From JBHJGO01 sp050331715 (GTDB lineage: Bacteria > Cyanobacteriota > Cyanobacteriia > Cyanobacteriales > Microcoleaceae): a stretch of 64,000 nucleotides of DNA. The translations under genes were made by a program, and so were the position numbers. The stretch covers positions 65,373-129,372 of the forward strand of contig JBHJGO010000015.1 in assembly GCA_050331715.1 (NCBI GenBank), in the 5' to 3' direction. Under the pieces are notes generated by a model. That model was not told where the DNA came from and searched no databases. It was given only the letters and a program-made list of their open reading frames with translations. This document shows positions 32,181-42,020 of the stretch, one piece after another; the stretch's first letter is position 1, and the number at the start of each line of letters is the position of its first letter.

Positions 32181-33383
32181 TTAATACACTTCAACGTGCC
32201 AGCGGTCTTCGCTCTTTAACTGCTTACGGAAGGTATCCCAATCCAGTCCACGCTCCTGGGCCTCAGCAGACATTGTCTCAGAGATAGGAGGTTCCATTCC
32301 CTTCAGTCCACACATATAAACATGGGTTTTAGGCTGCTGCATCATCTCGAAGAACTCATCTGCATGCTCCTTCACCCGAGTTTGCACGTACATTTTGCTA
32401 CCATCTTCAGCCTTCTGCTCACGACTAATGGCATAGGTCAGACGGAAGTTATCGGGGAACTCTGCCTGAAGCTTCTCTAGTTCTTCTTTGTAGAGAATGT
32501 TTTCACTGTAAGGAATGCCAAAGATCAACCAAGCCAAGCCCCGGAACTTATAATCCTCGTGCTGTTCCTTGAACATTCTCCAGAGAAACGCTCGGAACGG
32601 TGCAATCCCGGTTCCGGTTGCCAACATAATGATAGTCGCATCTTCATCATCTGGCAGCAGCATTTCCTTACCCACAGGGCCAGTGATTGCCACATCTGCC
32701 CCAGGCTCTAGATGGCACAGAAAACTGGAGCAAACACCATAGACAGTTTCACCCGTTTCAGGATGCTCGTACTGCAGCTCCCGCACACAGAGGGAAACCG
32801 TTTTGTCATCCAAGTTGTCCCCATGGCGAGTAGAGGCAATGGAGTATAGTCTCAGCTTGTGAGGCTTACCCTTTTCGTTGATTCCAGGAGGAATAATCCC
32901 GATACTTTGACCTTCCAGATAGTGCAGGTCACCACCGGACAGATCAAATGTCAGATGTTGTACGATTCCAGAGCCGCCCTCTCTGACCAGGGGCTCATTT
33001 GACAAACACTTACCAATAAAGGGTTCTTTAGGTCTATAGGTATTAACTGGAATCTCTTTTTTCTCGTGAGTTTGTGTCATAGATTTAGCTTGTTTCTCAG
33101 ATTGTTGACTCTGTAGTCCATTCCCTGATGTCGTATTGCTAGCGGTTGGAGCGCTGTCGTCCAGCGGTTGAATGCTGACAATTCTGCCACCCATGCGATT
33201 AATTCGCCGCATTTCTTGACCCATGCGGGCATAGGGAACGGTGATGGAAACCCTCCCACTCCGACGAATCGGCACGTCAGATGCACCCGTGCCGTTTCTC
33301 TGGGACATTCCTTCAACCTCAAACACAAAGACCCTTTGGTTATTAATCCCTGTGGCAATACCAACTCCAATTGGACTCTTCAT
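32181..33383 (-). CDS. petH: Ferredoxin-NADP+ reductase with CpcD-like linker domain
   Basis: PetH passes electrons from ferredoxin to NADP+. The 400-residue form begins MKSPIGVGIATG with a CpcD-type phycobilisome linker domain (to about 75), which docks the enzyme on phycobilisomes. After a Ser/Gln-rich hinge comes the catalytic part: FAD site RLYSIAS, NADP site LATGTGIAPFRAFL, and the C-terminal EVY. The ATG at 33383 is preferred over an upstream TTG at 33407. An internal Met (MTQTHEKKEIP, position 33080) in the hinge is where other cyanobacteria start the short respiratory isoform FNR-S. Confidence 0.95.
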   Translation of the reverse strand: MKSPIGVGIATGINNQRVFVFEVEGMSQRNGTGASDVPIRRSGRVSITVPYARMGQEMRRINRMGGRIVSIQPLDDSAPTASNTTSGNGLQSQQSEKQAKSMTQTHEKKEIPVNTYRPKEPFIGKCLSNEPLVREGGSGIVQHLTFDLSGGDLHYLEGQSIGIIPPGINEKGKPHKLRLYSIASTRHGDNLDDKTVSLCVRELQYEHPETGETVYGVCSSFLCHLEPGADVAITGPVGKEMLLPDDEDATIIMLATGTGIAPFRAFLWRMFKEQHEDYKFRGLAWLIFGIPYSENILYKEELEKLQAEFPDNFRLTYAISREQKAEDGSKMYVQTRVKEHADEFFEMMQQPKTHVYMCGLKGMEPPISETMSAEAQERGLDWDTFRKQLKSEDRWHVEVY

Positions 33384-33628
33384 TACTCGAACCTTCTCCC
33401 TTAACAATACCGAGCAATCTATCCTTAAAAGTGTACTGGCTGACCATTTAAAACTCTCTTAAGGAGTTATCTCGATTGCATTCCCTACAGAGCCACCATC
33501 CACAACGCCATATCGGCACTGAGTCGCGGCTTCTGTAGCATTCTCAACTATTCTACCTTTTGGTTATGGGCAGATTGACATTTCTTGCAAGTTTCGGCAA
33601 GATTTTAAGATTAGTTTCAGAAAAGCTC

Positions 33629-34204
33629 CTAGAAGGATGAGCCGGGCTGTTGGAGAAATTCATCTTCTTCCGATGTGTTCTCACGACCTAAAATTCTATT
33701 ACGGTGGGGAAATCGTCCAAAGCGCCGAATCACTGCCCTGTGCCGTTTTGCGTAATCCAGAAAGGATGCCGTCTCAGGATTCTGATCCAACTGACTGAAC
33801 AGTTCTACACAACGCGCTTGATCTGCTAAATTCTCGCTGTGCTCAAAGGGCATATAGAAGAAGATTCGCTGGATAACGAGTAACTGCTGGTCAAAATTCC
33901 ATTCGAGGGCGTGCTTGGCCAGAGCAAGTGCTTGATCGTCGGTGGCAAAGGCTTGGGGTTGACCTCGGAAGAGATTGCGGGGAAATTGATCCAGGAGCAA
34001 CACTAAGGCGAGACAACTTTTAGGGGTATTATGCCAATGATTTAACTCTCCCTGAGAGGCGCTTTGGTAATCCGTTAAGAACCGTTCCCGAATCTCGGCA
34101 TCAAATTTAGGGTTTTTGATAAACCAAACTTTGCGTTCCCGACCATAAGCAGGATCATCGGGATGACCAAACCAAAAATTGAGAATTTCCCCTGAAGTCG
34201 CCAT
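33629..34204 (-). CDS. DUF924 family protein
   Basis: A 191-residue alpha-helical protein of the DUF924 family. Marks are ILNFWFG near the start, VWFIKNPKFDAEIRERF, LALVLLLDQFPRNLFRG and RFPHRNRILGR near the end. The fold is related to TPR-like helical repeats and the function is unknown. It is followed on the same strand only by the convergent region before petH. Confidence 0.88.
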   Translation of the reverse strand: MATSGEILNFWFGHPDDPAYGRERKVWFIKNPKFDAEIRERFLTDYQSASQGELNHWHNTPKSCLALVLLLDQFPRNLFRGQPQAFATDDQALALAKHALEWNFDQQLLVIQRIFFYMPFEHSENLADQARCVELFSQLDQNPETASFLDYAKRHRAVIRRFGRFPHRNRILGRENTSEEDEFLQQPGSSF

Positions 34205-34248
34205 ATTTTTAAAAACTAAAATTATTTTTAAAAACTGAAATTGCTTTG

Positions 34249-34818
34249 CTAGCGCTGAACCATTCCCATTACAGCGTCAACAGTCAATTCCAGTTGCAAA
34301 TCCAAATCCGGTAAATATTGAATTTCGGAAAAAATTATTGGTAACTCCTCTCCCTGCCACACCCAAATTCTTCGACGATTTAAATCAATTAACCAGGCCA
34401 ACTTCGTTTCCTGACGTAGGCAATGCAAAATCTTGTTCTGCAAATCCAGGGTACTTTGATCCGGTGAACGGATTTCAATCAACCAATCCGGCGCGCCATT
34501 CAATGGGCCATCTTCGCTAGGCAAACGTTCACACTCAACAATTGCAATATCAGGTACAGGCGAGTAGGGCGGCACAATACAGCGCAGTTCCTGAATCGCT
34601 TCAAATTGCATCACTTCAAATTGCCCTGTGCGCTGATTAATATAATTTACTAAATTGCGTTGCAGTCGTGAGTGAAATAGCGTCGGCATGATCTTCTGGA
34701 TTGCTCGCCCCTCGATTAATTCCCAGGCGGGAGATGCCTCAATATTGGGTTGAGCAAGAAACTCTGACAGCGAAATTTTTGTAATGGATTGCAACATCTT
34801 GACGCTGTTTAGGAACAA
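34249..34818 (-). CDS. Uma2 family (DUF820) protein
   Basis: A 189-residue protein of the Uma2 family, with a PD-(D/E)xK nuclease-like fold abundant in cyanobacteria. The nuclease-like core shows PVPDIAIVE, then DWLIEIRSPDQS and TKLAWLIDLNRRRIWVW. Its cellular role is not known. It overlaps the end of the upstream glycosyltransferase gene by 10 bp, so it belongs to that transcript. Confidence 0.85.
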   Translation of the reverse strand: MFLNSVKMLQSITKISLSEFLAQPNIEASPAWELIEGRAIQKIMPTLFHSRLQRNLVNYINQRTGQFEVMQFEAIQELRCIVPPYSPVPDIAIVECERLPSEDGPLNGAPDWLIEIRSPDQSTLDLQNKILHCLRQETKLAWLIDLNRRRIWVWQGEELPIIFSEIQYLPDLDLQLELTVDAVMGMVQR

Positions 34819-36575
34819 CGATACATTCTAAAATAATAGCCTGGAATTCGTGATTTTGAATCTGGATCTAACTCACAGTTTTGGAGTTCCAAGTCCAGTG
34901 AAACTGAAAAGTTCACCGTCCACAAATTAATTGGACGAGACACTCGGTTGAGAATTTGATCCAAAGTATTCACCGGAACCGCTGCATCTCCAGCTTTATC
35001 TGCCAGAAGAAACTTCGGTGGAGGAGTGACACCTAGCTGATTTAATTCCCAAGCAATTCCCATCATCTCCCCGGTTTGCTCGTGATTTTTGTAAACCGTT
35101 GTAATCAGAGTTGGCACTTCTGGGGTCGAATTTTCAGCGATCGCCTGAGCCACCCAATCCGGTCGATCTGCTTTTTGATAGGCCAGATTATTCACAACCG
35201 CAAGGCTACTAATTAAAGCTGCGGTCAAAATCAAAATCACTTGCTTCCGGTCGATAGAGCTTACTTTAGAACTCTGCCAACTCGCAAAGAGTTGAGTCGC
35301 CAACAAAACAAGAATAATTGGGAAATAGGTGAACTGATAACGAGCAGCCAGTGTCAAATCAATTTCAAAACCATAGGTTGTGATTAAAAAAATAGCGATT
35401 ATACCACCCAAAATGCTAAGTAAAATCTGATGACTCAGCTTCCGGGAAAACTGTTGAGAATTTGATAATTTAACACCCGATGCTTGGCTTTCTTGAGAAT
35501 ACTGTTGCAAATCTGTCGGCTGATTGAACCGTTTAAAAATTAATCTAAGAATACATCCGATGATGACTAACATTCCGAATACAGAAATAGCTGTCATCCA
35601 CCAAGGCTGATTCTCAACTGGAAAAATCACCACCATTGTAATGACCCAGACTAGTAACCGAGCAATGGGTTCAATAAACTGTCGAGTTGGTTCCCCATGA
35701 AAAACCCAACTGATCAGTCCTGAATCTGAGCTAGAGATATTAGACAAAATTGGGAGCCAAACCAAACACCCAACGGCTGACCCAACAGCCGCTAGAAGAA
35801 TATTTCGCCAAGATTTAGCATTTGAGGATTTAAAGTTTCTTTTGGAATTCCATACAGGATTCTCGGAACTAGCATTGACAGACTTAATCCAAAACCAGAA
35901 TGTAACGATTCCAATTGCTGCCAGAACAATCAAAAAGAAAAAGTGGGTAGCAGTACCCAAGGTATTGACACAAATCCAAACCAATACCATCCAAGCCGGA
36001 AAAAGAATTGAGCTTTTGGCTCGCCGCAATGCCAGTATCAAACAAGTTAATGACAGGATAATCCATAGAATGTCGAAGGTATAATGACGGGCTTCCTGAG
36101 CCAGATAGACCCCAAAGGGTGAGATCGCCATTAGTAACGCTGAAATCTGCCCAACCCAAACAGATTGAACAGCAATCCAACCCAATCCAAACATGGCTGG
36201 AATTGCAATGGCTCCCAAAACCGCACTCAAACATCGAGCCAGACCAATTGAAACGAGTTCTCCTGAATTCCCAAACTCATGTAACCAGAAATGGGTTAAA
36301 AGAAAGTAGAGGGGCGGATGATTGCTTTCTGTAAATAGATGGTGCGTTACTCCCTCTAAGTTGAGCTGGGGATCAAGATAGAGCGGTTGTAGTAATTCTC
36401 CCAAATCAATCACTCGATCCAGGGGAATTGTTCTGAAACTATGCCCCAGGCTAAAAACTAACGTGGCAAATTCATCACTCCAAATGGGTTTTTCAGACAA
36501 ATTGAACCAGCGTAAACTCAATCCCAGGAAAAACCAAATTGCCAACAGCAAACCATGAATGATTCGTCGATTCAT
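34809..36575 (-). CDS. GT39/GT83-type membrane glycosyltransferase
   Basis: A 588-residue membrane protein with about ten hydrophobic segments. The catalytic loop of the ArnT/PMT (GT-C) superfamily is visible: KPIWSDEF at about 30-37 with the acidic residue, and NHPPLYFLLTHFW near 95. It uses lipid-linked sugars to glycosylate lipids or proteins. It is followed by the Uma2 gene with a 10-bp overlap and preceded by the 530-aa gene five bases away. Confidence 0.85.
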   Translation of the reverse strand: MNRRIIHGLLLAIWFFLGLSLRWFNLSEKPIWSDEFATLVFSLGHSFRTIPLDRVIDLGELLQPLYLDPQLNLEGVTHHLFTESNHPPLYFLLTHFWLHEFGNSGELVSIGLARCLSAVLGAIAIPAMFGLGWIAVQSVWVGQISALLMAISPFGVYLAQEARHYTFDILWIILSLTCLILALRRAKSSILFPAWMVLVWICVNTLGTATHFFFLIVLAAIGIVTFWFWIKSVNASSENPVWNSKRNFKSSNAKSWRNILLAAVGSAVGCLVWLPILSNISSSDSGLISWVFHGEPTRQFIEPIARLLVWVITMVVIFPVENQPWWMTAISVFGMLVIIGCILRLIFKRFNQPTDLQQYSQESQASGVKLSNSQQFSRKLSHQILLSILGGIIAIFLITTYGFEIDLTLAARYQFTYFPIILVLLATQLFASWQSSKVSSIDRKQVILILTAALISSLAVVNNLAYQKADRPDWVAQAIAENSTPEVPTLITTVYKNHEQTGEMMGIAWELNQLGVTPPPKFLLADKAGDAAVPVNTLDQILNRVSRPINLWTVNFSVSLDLELQNCELDPDSKSRIPGYYFRMYRCS

Positions 36576-36580
36576 GGTTT

Positions 36581-38173
36581 CTAGAAACTCCGCTGAATCA
36601 CAAGCGGTTGATTCGGCTCTAGCTTCCTTACTTCTGAAGTTAAGTCAAGCCAGGGTTGAAGTTGTCCCGGCTGAAACGTGCGACTCATAACGACATAAAT
36701 TGAAGTTTGGGCACAATCAATGCCAATGCTGACTACAGGTTTCCAGGAAGGTGTAGACAGTTCATCAGTAACCAACCACTGGCCATTTTTCCATTGAAAA
36801 CTGCGCTTGAACCGAAAGGGAGCCTCCTTCTTGCCTGTAATCAACAGCGTTTGTAATAACTTGCGAATCAAGTTTGGAAAAAATCGTCCAAAGGTCAACA
36901 TTACCAGGCGTAAAATCATCAATTTTATCGGTGACATCTGAGTTTGCTTGGCCCAGCCCAGATTCCCTGAAATCACCACCTTGTCCTGCTCTACGCTGAC
37001 ATCATAGGGACTGACCAGATGTCCCACAGCATTTCGGATTTTATTTCCCTGACGCACCTGCAAAGACAAATGGGTATCGGAAGCCACTAATCGATTCCCC
37101 CGAAATAGCTTAAATACCCCTCCTTTATTCAGAGCAACGTACAGCTCCGCATTCGGTCGTCGCTTGATCAAAATCTGAGCCTGCTTCAGCCACAAACTGG
37201 CCACATCCCGCGAGAGCATCGGAGGCCGTTCGGTAACAAAGTCTCGCCAGGCCAGCAGGTAATTCCAGGTGTGGTGCCCAATAATGTGGTCATCCGCATA
37301 GCAGGGAGCCAGTCCATTCTTCAGACCCCGCAAAAACCGATCATTAATCCACAGCGCATCCGGCAACCATCGACCCACCAGCTCAAACCCATGGGGAAAA
37401 AAGTTATAGGTATTGCGGCTGGTATATTCTCCGCCGTAGCTGCCATCGGGATGTACGAATTGAGCGGCCAAATTCACCGCACGAGCAATGGCCTCCCGCA
37501 GGCGCGGATCAGGCTTCAATTGTTCAATTCTTGCCAGACTGGAAATCGTCAGGGTGTGATAGCCCGGATCACAGCCCTCGTATTCCTGAAACCAACCCTC
37601 TTCGTTCTGCCAACTGAGTAATCGTTCCAAACGGCTGGCCGCCACCCGCCGCCACTTTGTCGTTTGCAGCACCTGACCCAAGCGTTCCAGGCACAGCACA
37701 ATCAAAGCCTCATGATTAGCCAATTGCCCACTTTCGTAGTGATTCGCTAACCAGTTGGCCCGCCGCTCGAAAAATTCCAGCACCGGATATTCCATCAATC
37801 CCAGCGCTGTATAACTCTCCAAACAAGCCAGTAGGGAAAATGCTGCGGCCCCCGCTGCCCGTTCGTAGGGAAAGTAATCGTCGCAGGAACCATCTTTGTG
37901 GGCCGCATCCATGGCAAAAACAATGCCTGCCTCAGCCCACTCCTTAATTCGAGGCTGTTGATAGTAGGGGTTATTCGGCAAATCAGTTTGGTAGGCTAGA
38001 GCCAGGGGCCAGACAAATTCCTGGGCCATGCCGCTGGGAAAGTCAATAATTTTGTAATGCCAAAAGTTGCGATCAAAGCAACCATAGGTCGGACTGTGAG
38101 GATTGCGATCCAGCAGGGTTAGAATTTTAGGAATTTGGGCTAGGGCCTCACGGGCAAACAGATCTCTACTCAC
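36581..38173 (-). CDS. Large soluble protein, (alpha/alpha)-barrel-like with beta-rich tail
   Basis: A 530-residue protein with helical repeats carrying glycoside-enzyme-like motifs (PSGMAQEFVWPLALAY, DDYFPYERAAGAAAF, DGSYGGEYTSRNTYNFF), then a beta-rich C-terminal part from about 330. The layout recalls heparinase/alginate-lyase-like or six-hairpin proteins, but no catalytic set can be named. Position right before the GT39 gene suggests a polysaccharide role. Divergent from the TspO-like gene. Confidence 0.6.
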   Translation of the reverse strand: MSRDLFAREALAQIPKILTLLDRNPHSPTYGCFDRNFWHYKIIDFPSGMAQEFVWPLALAYQTDLPNNPYYQQPRIKEWAEAGIVFAMDAAHKDGSCDDYFPYERAAGAAAFSLLACLESYTALGLMEYPVLEFFERRANWLANHYESGQLANHEALIVLCLERLGQVLQTTKWRRVAASRLERLLSWQNEEGWFQEYEGCDPGYHTLTISSLARIEQLKPDPRLREAIARAVNLAAQFVHPDGSYGGEYTSRNTYNFFPHGFELVGRWLPDALWINDRFLRGLKNGLAPCYADDHIIGHHTWNYLLAWRDFVTERPPMLSRDVASLWLKQAQILIKRRPNAELYVALNKGGVFKLFRGNRLVASDTHLSLQVRQGNKIRNAVGHLVSPYDVSVEQDKVVISGNLGWAKQTQMSPIKLMILRLVMLTFGRFFPNLIRKLLQTLLITGKKEAPFRFKRSFQWKNGQWLVTDELSTPSWKPVVSIGIDCAQTSIYVVMSRTFQPGQLQPWLDLTSEVRKLEPNQPLVIQRSF

Positions 38174-38249
38174 AATGTATGTCTAGTATTAATGCAGTCA
38201 ACCGACAAGTTGGCTAGGTTAACCTTTAATTTTATCTTACGAGTTAGTT

Positions 38250-39026
38250 ATGAATGTCTCCAAGGAAACTGTATCATCTGGGTTAGGGCTTGCGATCGCA
38301 AGCTTCGCTGCCATTATTAGCACCCTCCTGGTCAATACCCTCTCGAATTTCTTTCCTCCAGGCGGTCAGAACGTGGGTGAAATTGCCAATACAGTTCTGT
38401 CTGGTGTCCTGATTACCCCGGCCAATTATGCTTTTGCGATTTGGGGGCTGATTTATCTTGGCCTCATTGCCTACGGGATTTATCAACTTGGCCCGAACCA
38501 GCGACGCAGCAAGACCATCCAGCGTGTCAATTGGTTGCTAATCGTGGCCTGTATTGCTCAGATGATTTGGATTTTCCTCTTCACCTTGAAATCCTTTGCC
38601 CTATCGGTTGGGGCGATGCTGGTCATTCTGCTGTCTCTCATTGGCGCTTATCTGGCGTTGCAAGCTGACCGATCAGCAGTAAATCGTCAGCGACGATGGT
38701 TTGCCCAATATCCATTCAGTATCTACCTGGCCTGGATCTCAGTGGCAACGGTGGTGAATGTAGCGTCCTTTCTCTACGTGGCTGAATGGAACGGCTTCGG
38801 CTTGGATGGCAATGTCTGGACTGCTGTAATGATTTTTGTGAGTGCAGTAATTGCTGGTTTAGTTGTCCTGACCCGCCAGGATTTCCCCTTTGCACTGGTG
38901 TTTGTCTGGGCCTACGGTGCGATCGCGGTGCGGCATTCAGATGTGAGTCTAATTTGGGGGAGTGCAGTGGTTGCTGGAGTTGCCCTGCTAGGATTACTTG
39001 GAATCCGACAAATACAGAGATCTTAG
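38250..39026 (+). CDS. TspO/MBR-related integral membrane protein
   Basis: A 258-residue membrane protein with about seven hydrophobic helices. The segment ITPANYAFAIWGLIYLGL matches the start of the TspO/MBR-like group common in cyanobacteria and actinobacteria. These are larger relatives of the tryptophan-rich sensory protein. Ligand and role are unknown. Confidence 0.7.
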   Translation: MNVSKETVSSGLGLAIASFAAIISTLLVNTLSNFFPPGGQNVGEIANTVLSGVLITPANYAFAIWGLIYLGLIAYGIYQLGPNQRRSKTIQRVNWLLIVACIAQMIWIFLFTLKSFALSVGAMLVILLSLIGAYLALQADRSAVNRQRRWFAQYPFSIYLAWISVATVVNVASFLYVAEWNGFGLDGNVWTAVMIFVSAVIAGLVVLTRQDFPFALVFVWAYGAIAVRHSDVSLIWGSAVVAGVALLGLLGIRQIQRS

Positions 39027-39050
39027 GGTCAATCTCTCCCCAGAAAATTG

Positions 39051-40748
39051 TCAACTCAGGATAGTCTGCGGAGCGTTCGACATCCAGGTTGTCCCAAACA
39101 GTACTAAACCAATCACCAGAACACAGCAAGCTCCGGCAATCTGTAGAATTGCCGTCAGCCGTTGATGTTGCTGCGGGTTTTCGCCAAAATAGTCATTTGC
39201 AGCCTGTCGTCCTAAAATCGCTAATACTCCAATTGTTGAAAGGGTGACTGCCATTCCCAGAGAAATTGCCATCACCATAATGATGCTAGGCCACAACAAA
39301 TTATTGGCTAAACCGTAGACCATGACCAGAATTGCTCCGGTACAGGGAACTGCACCAATAGCCAGGGAAAGCCACCCTCCATTTTTCCCCGGTTCAATGC
39401 AGGAAACACAATTGCACCAGATCGCTTGCCGATCTACCCGTTGATCTGCCCGAACATTAACAGACTTTTCCGTCTGTACTAATTCCATCAAAGTGGGTTG
39501 CAACAGGGCAACACCGGAATTGATTCTGGCTGAACCAACCCTGGCTGAACTGAATCGGGAACGACGGGCTGAACGGATCGCCTGGAACAACATGTAGGTT
39601 CCAATCAAAACGATTGAACCATAGCTGAGCAGCCGAATCAAACGGTAGTCCGATGGCGCGCTGCCCGTTACCTGACGCACTGCGAAATTCATAAACCCTA
39701 CCACCAGAACTGCAGAGATCACATGGAAAATAGCAATCCTTGCCCCTATGCTGATTCCCCGTGTCAGGCTACCACCTTCCCCCACAAAGTAGGAAGCAAT
39801 AATCGCTTTGCCATGCCCTGGCCCCAGGGTATGAATCACGCCATAGCCAAAGGCAATCAAAAGCCCCAATATCAGTGAACCCGGAGACTGGCGATCGCGA
39901 ATATTCGTCAGGGTTTGAGTAAACAGAATGGACACCCGAATTTGGGTCGATTGCCACCAGGGATGATCGGGTGTAAGTTTACCAGGATTGAGACTTTCAA
40001 TATCCTCCACCTCAGCCGCTGCGATTTGCTTCAAACTCATGGTGTAGCTGGTATCGACTGGCCGCGAACCATCCACTAGGAATAGATTTTGGGTAGAGAA
40101 TGCCGCACGAATCTGACCCTCCAGCCAAACTGGGGCAAAAAGACCAGGATTATCAATGGCCGTTTCTGAGCGAACATAAACAATTTGGTTCGCAGGGGGT
40201 GAAGGAACATGAATGCACGCTCCCACATAGGGAACCAGGAGAAACTGGCTAATTTTTTCAGTTGAGTTCTGTTCTAGGGGCAGAACGTAACCGGGCAGCG
40301 TGATGTCTTCCCCGTCAAGTTCAGGGTTTGTTGCTTGAGATTGTTGGAGGAGGTGCTGATCTGAACGAGCTTGAGCCGCTAAAAGCTGATCAACATCTAA
40401 GCCCTGTTCCATTAGAGACTGTTCAATTTGTTGCGCTTTTTGCGCGACACCTCCGTCTGGTTTGGCCAACCCTGATTCGATCAATTCTTGAAAGTTTCCT
40501 AGTGCAGAGAGATCCAACTGTTGCTTTGGAGTCAGTTGAGCCAGGGGGTCATGAATTGAAGTGATCTGATTTGGGAGCAGATCACTCCAACCAATTACCT
40601 GTACATCCTCAGCCAGGGATAGACAAGTTGTGACGCTAATCACGAGCACACAGGTCAAGAAAAAGGCTGGCAGGCGGCTCGAAACCTGGGTTAGGTAGCG
40701 CAACACAGACAACCAGAATTTTAAGACTAACTTCTTGAAGCACTGCAC
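39051..40748 (-). CDS. Fusion of a DUF3299-like domain with a NicO/RcnA-type metal transporter
   Basis: A 565-residue protein. After an N-terminal signal/anchor (FFLTCVLVISVTTCLSL) comes an extracytoplasmic part (about 40-240) with WSDLLPNQ, EDITLPGYVLPLEQ and LLVPYVGACIHVPSPPANQ, the DUF3299 pattern. The rest has about six helices with the NicO/RcnA signature GVIHTLGPGHGKAII and LAIGAVPCTGAILVMVYGL. Between helices sits a loop with CNCVSCIEPG that could bind metal. It probably exports or imports Ni, Co or a similar ion. Confidence 0.78.
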   Translation of the reverse strand: MQCFKKLVLKFWLSVLRYLTQVSSRLPAFFLTCVLVISVTTCLSLAEDVQVIGWSDLLPNQITSIHDPLAQLTPKQQLDLSALGNFQELIESGLAKPDGGVAQKAQQIEQSLMEQGLDVDQLLAAQARSDQHLLQQSQATNPELDGEDITLPGYVLPLEQNSTEKISQFLLVPYVGACIHVPSPPANQIVYVRSETAIDNPGLFAPVWLEGQIRAAFSTQNLFLVDGSRPVDTSYTMSLKQIAAAEVEDIESLNPGKLTPDHPWWQSTQIRVSILFTQTLTNIRDRQSPGSLILGLLIAFGYGVIHTLGPGHGKAIIASYFVGEGGSLTRGISIGARIAIFHVISAVLVVGFMNFAVRQVTGSAPSDYRLIRLLSYGSIVLIGTYMLFQAIRSARRSRFSSARVGSARINSGVALLQPTLMELVQTEKSVNVRADQRVDRQAIWCNCVSCIEPGKNGGWLSLAIGAVPCTGAILVMVYGLANNLLWPSIIMVMAISLGMAVTLSTIGVLAILGRQAANDYFGENPQQHQRLTAILQIAGACCVLVIGLVLFGTTWMSNAPQTILS

Positions 40749-40848
40749 CTTACACTAAAACCCCCTGTTAACGACAAAAGCTTATATCATCTCTTTTACA
40801 AAGATATCCATAATAGCGTTAACAGGTTGATTTCAAGAATCATTTGGG

Positions 40849-41520
40849 TCAATCAGCGTAGACCAGATCAGTCGTGACCCGTAGGGGAAACACCGCATAT
40901 TCTTCCATGGAATTCCACAGAAATGCCCTTAGGGTTCGACGGCGAAAATCGTCAGCGAGTTGGAACTGAACGGGTGCGTCGCTTTCCGCTAAACGATAGG
41001 CATGTTTGTCACAGGCGCAGCCATGCTCGACGAATAAACCGTACTGACTTGTAACCGCATCTACCGCCCGGCGCATCATTGACACATTTAGACCATGATT
41101 GGCACTGTCCAATTCACGCGCAACTTTCTGATCGCCCTTACGCAAAGATGTTGGCAGAAAGATATCCTCCCGCTCCAGAGGATGAAGAATGGCCCAGTAG
41201 AGGAAACTGGAAACTTCATACTGGAATTCTGAAAATAGCGCTTGGGTTGCCTGCACCAACTTTTCAGCCCATGCCTTTTGGGGATGTTGCTTTGCTTTCC
41301 ACAACATGGCATCAAAGTCTGGGTAGGAGGCTTTTAGAAAAGATTCTCCATAGGCTTCAACGGTCTCCGTTACGAAGCGTTGGTCGTAGGCTACGGTTTG
41401 CTGTAGAAAGTCTTGGGCTAGAGCAGCATAGCGTTCGGCATCTTGTACACAGCCCTCGGTTAGAACCTGCTGCCAACTTTGAGGCAGGGTGATTAGGGAC
41501 TTTTGGATTGTTTGAACCAT
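40849..41520 (-). CDS. Unknown 223-aa cyanobacterial protein
   Basis: No family is recognised. Start chosen at MVQTIQKSLITLP (41520); an ATG at 41556 would add 12 residues. Features include an amphipathic N-terminal half, a CACDKHAY segment with paired cysteines near 180, and a HPLEREDIFLPT stretch. Probably soluble. Confidence 0.62.
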   Translation of the reverse strand: MVQTIQKSLITLPQSWQQVLTEGCVQDAERYAALAQDFLQQTVAYDQRFVTETVEAYGESFLKASYPDFDAMLWKAKQHPQKAWAEKLVQATQALFSEFQYEVSSFLYWAILHPLEREDIFLPTSLRKGDQKVARELDSANHGLNVSMMRRAVDAVTSQYGLFVEHGCACDKHAYRLAESDAPVQFQLADDFRRRTLRAFLWNSMEEYAVFPLRVTTDLVYAD

Positions 41521-41613
41521 AACTGTTTTTGGGAATTTATCGTTAGAAAGCTTCAAGAACGGTTATCATTCTCGAAAGCTTAACCATAGTAATTCTTGGC
41601 TGGCTATGCTGGC

Positions 41614-41822
41614 TCAACTCTTAGAGATTACTTTAGCTTTGACTAGCGGCAATATAATCCCAGTCAAACCGATGCCCAGGAAAGTTGCCGGTTCAGGGAC
41701 TTGAGTTGCAACTAAGCGCTGTCCTAACGGATCGCCTGCGGTGGGATCGGCCAGAGCTTCTGACCTTGTGCGGGTGAAGAACGCGACATCTAAAGAGTAC
41801 TCAATGTGATGGTCGCTACTCT
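41614..41822 (-). pseudogene. C-terminal remnant of a PEP-CTERM protein
   Basis: On the minus strand a frame with no start codon reads SDHHIEYSLDVAFFTRTRS, then ADPTAGDPLGQRLVATQ and VPEPATFLGIGLTGIILPLV followed by a basic KAKVISKS end at a TGA (41614-41616). VPEP plus hydrophobic helix plus basic tail is the PEP-CTERM sorting signal cut by exosortase. The frame is closed upstream by a TAG, so only about 68 residues of the old gene remain. Confidence 0.75.
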
Positions 41823-41965
41823 ATATAAAATATTTGACACTTCTCTTTCATTAATGCTTGATTTGTCAGAATATATGCTGGCAGATGGTTGATTTTTGGT
41901 CAAAAGACTGCTTGTCAAACTGGCAAACAGGACATGCAGTGATTAATCCGGTAGCCAATTCCAGC

Positions 41966-42020
41966 CTTATTATTTCGTTAACCTCCACATATCTCTCCCT
42001 TAACCTAAGGTATATATCCT
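41966..42020 (+). promoter_or_regulatory. Pho-box-like operator with four 8-bp repeats
   Basis: CTTATTAT (41966-41973), GTTAACCT (41977-41984), CATATCTC (41988-41995) and CTTAACCT (41999-42006) are each separated by exactly three bases, an 11-bp period. Copies 2 and 4 match the cyanobacterial PhoB/SphR consensus PyTTAAPyPy(T/A) almost fully. A TATATAT/TATCCT -10 candidate follows at 42011-42020. It lies 220 bp before a phosphatase gene, the expected target. Confidence 0.72.
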
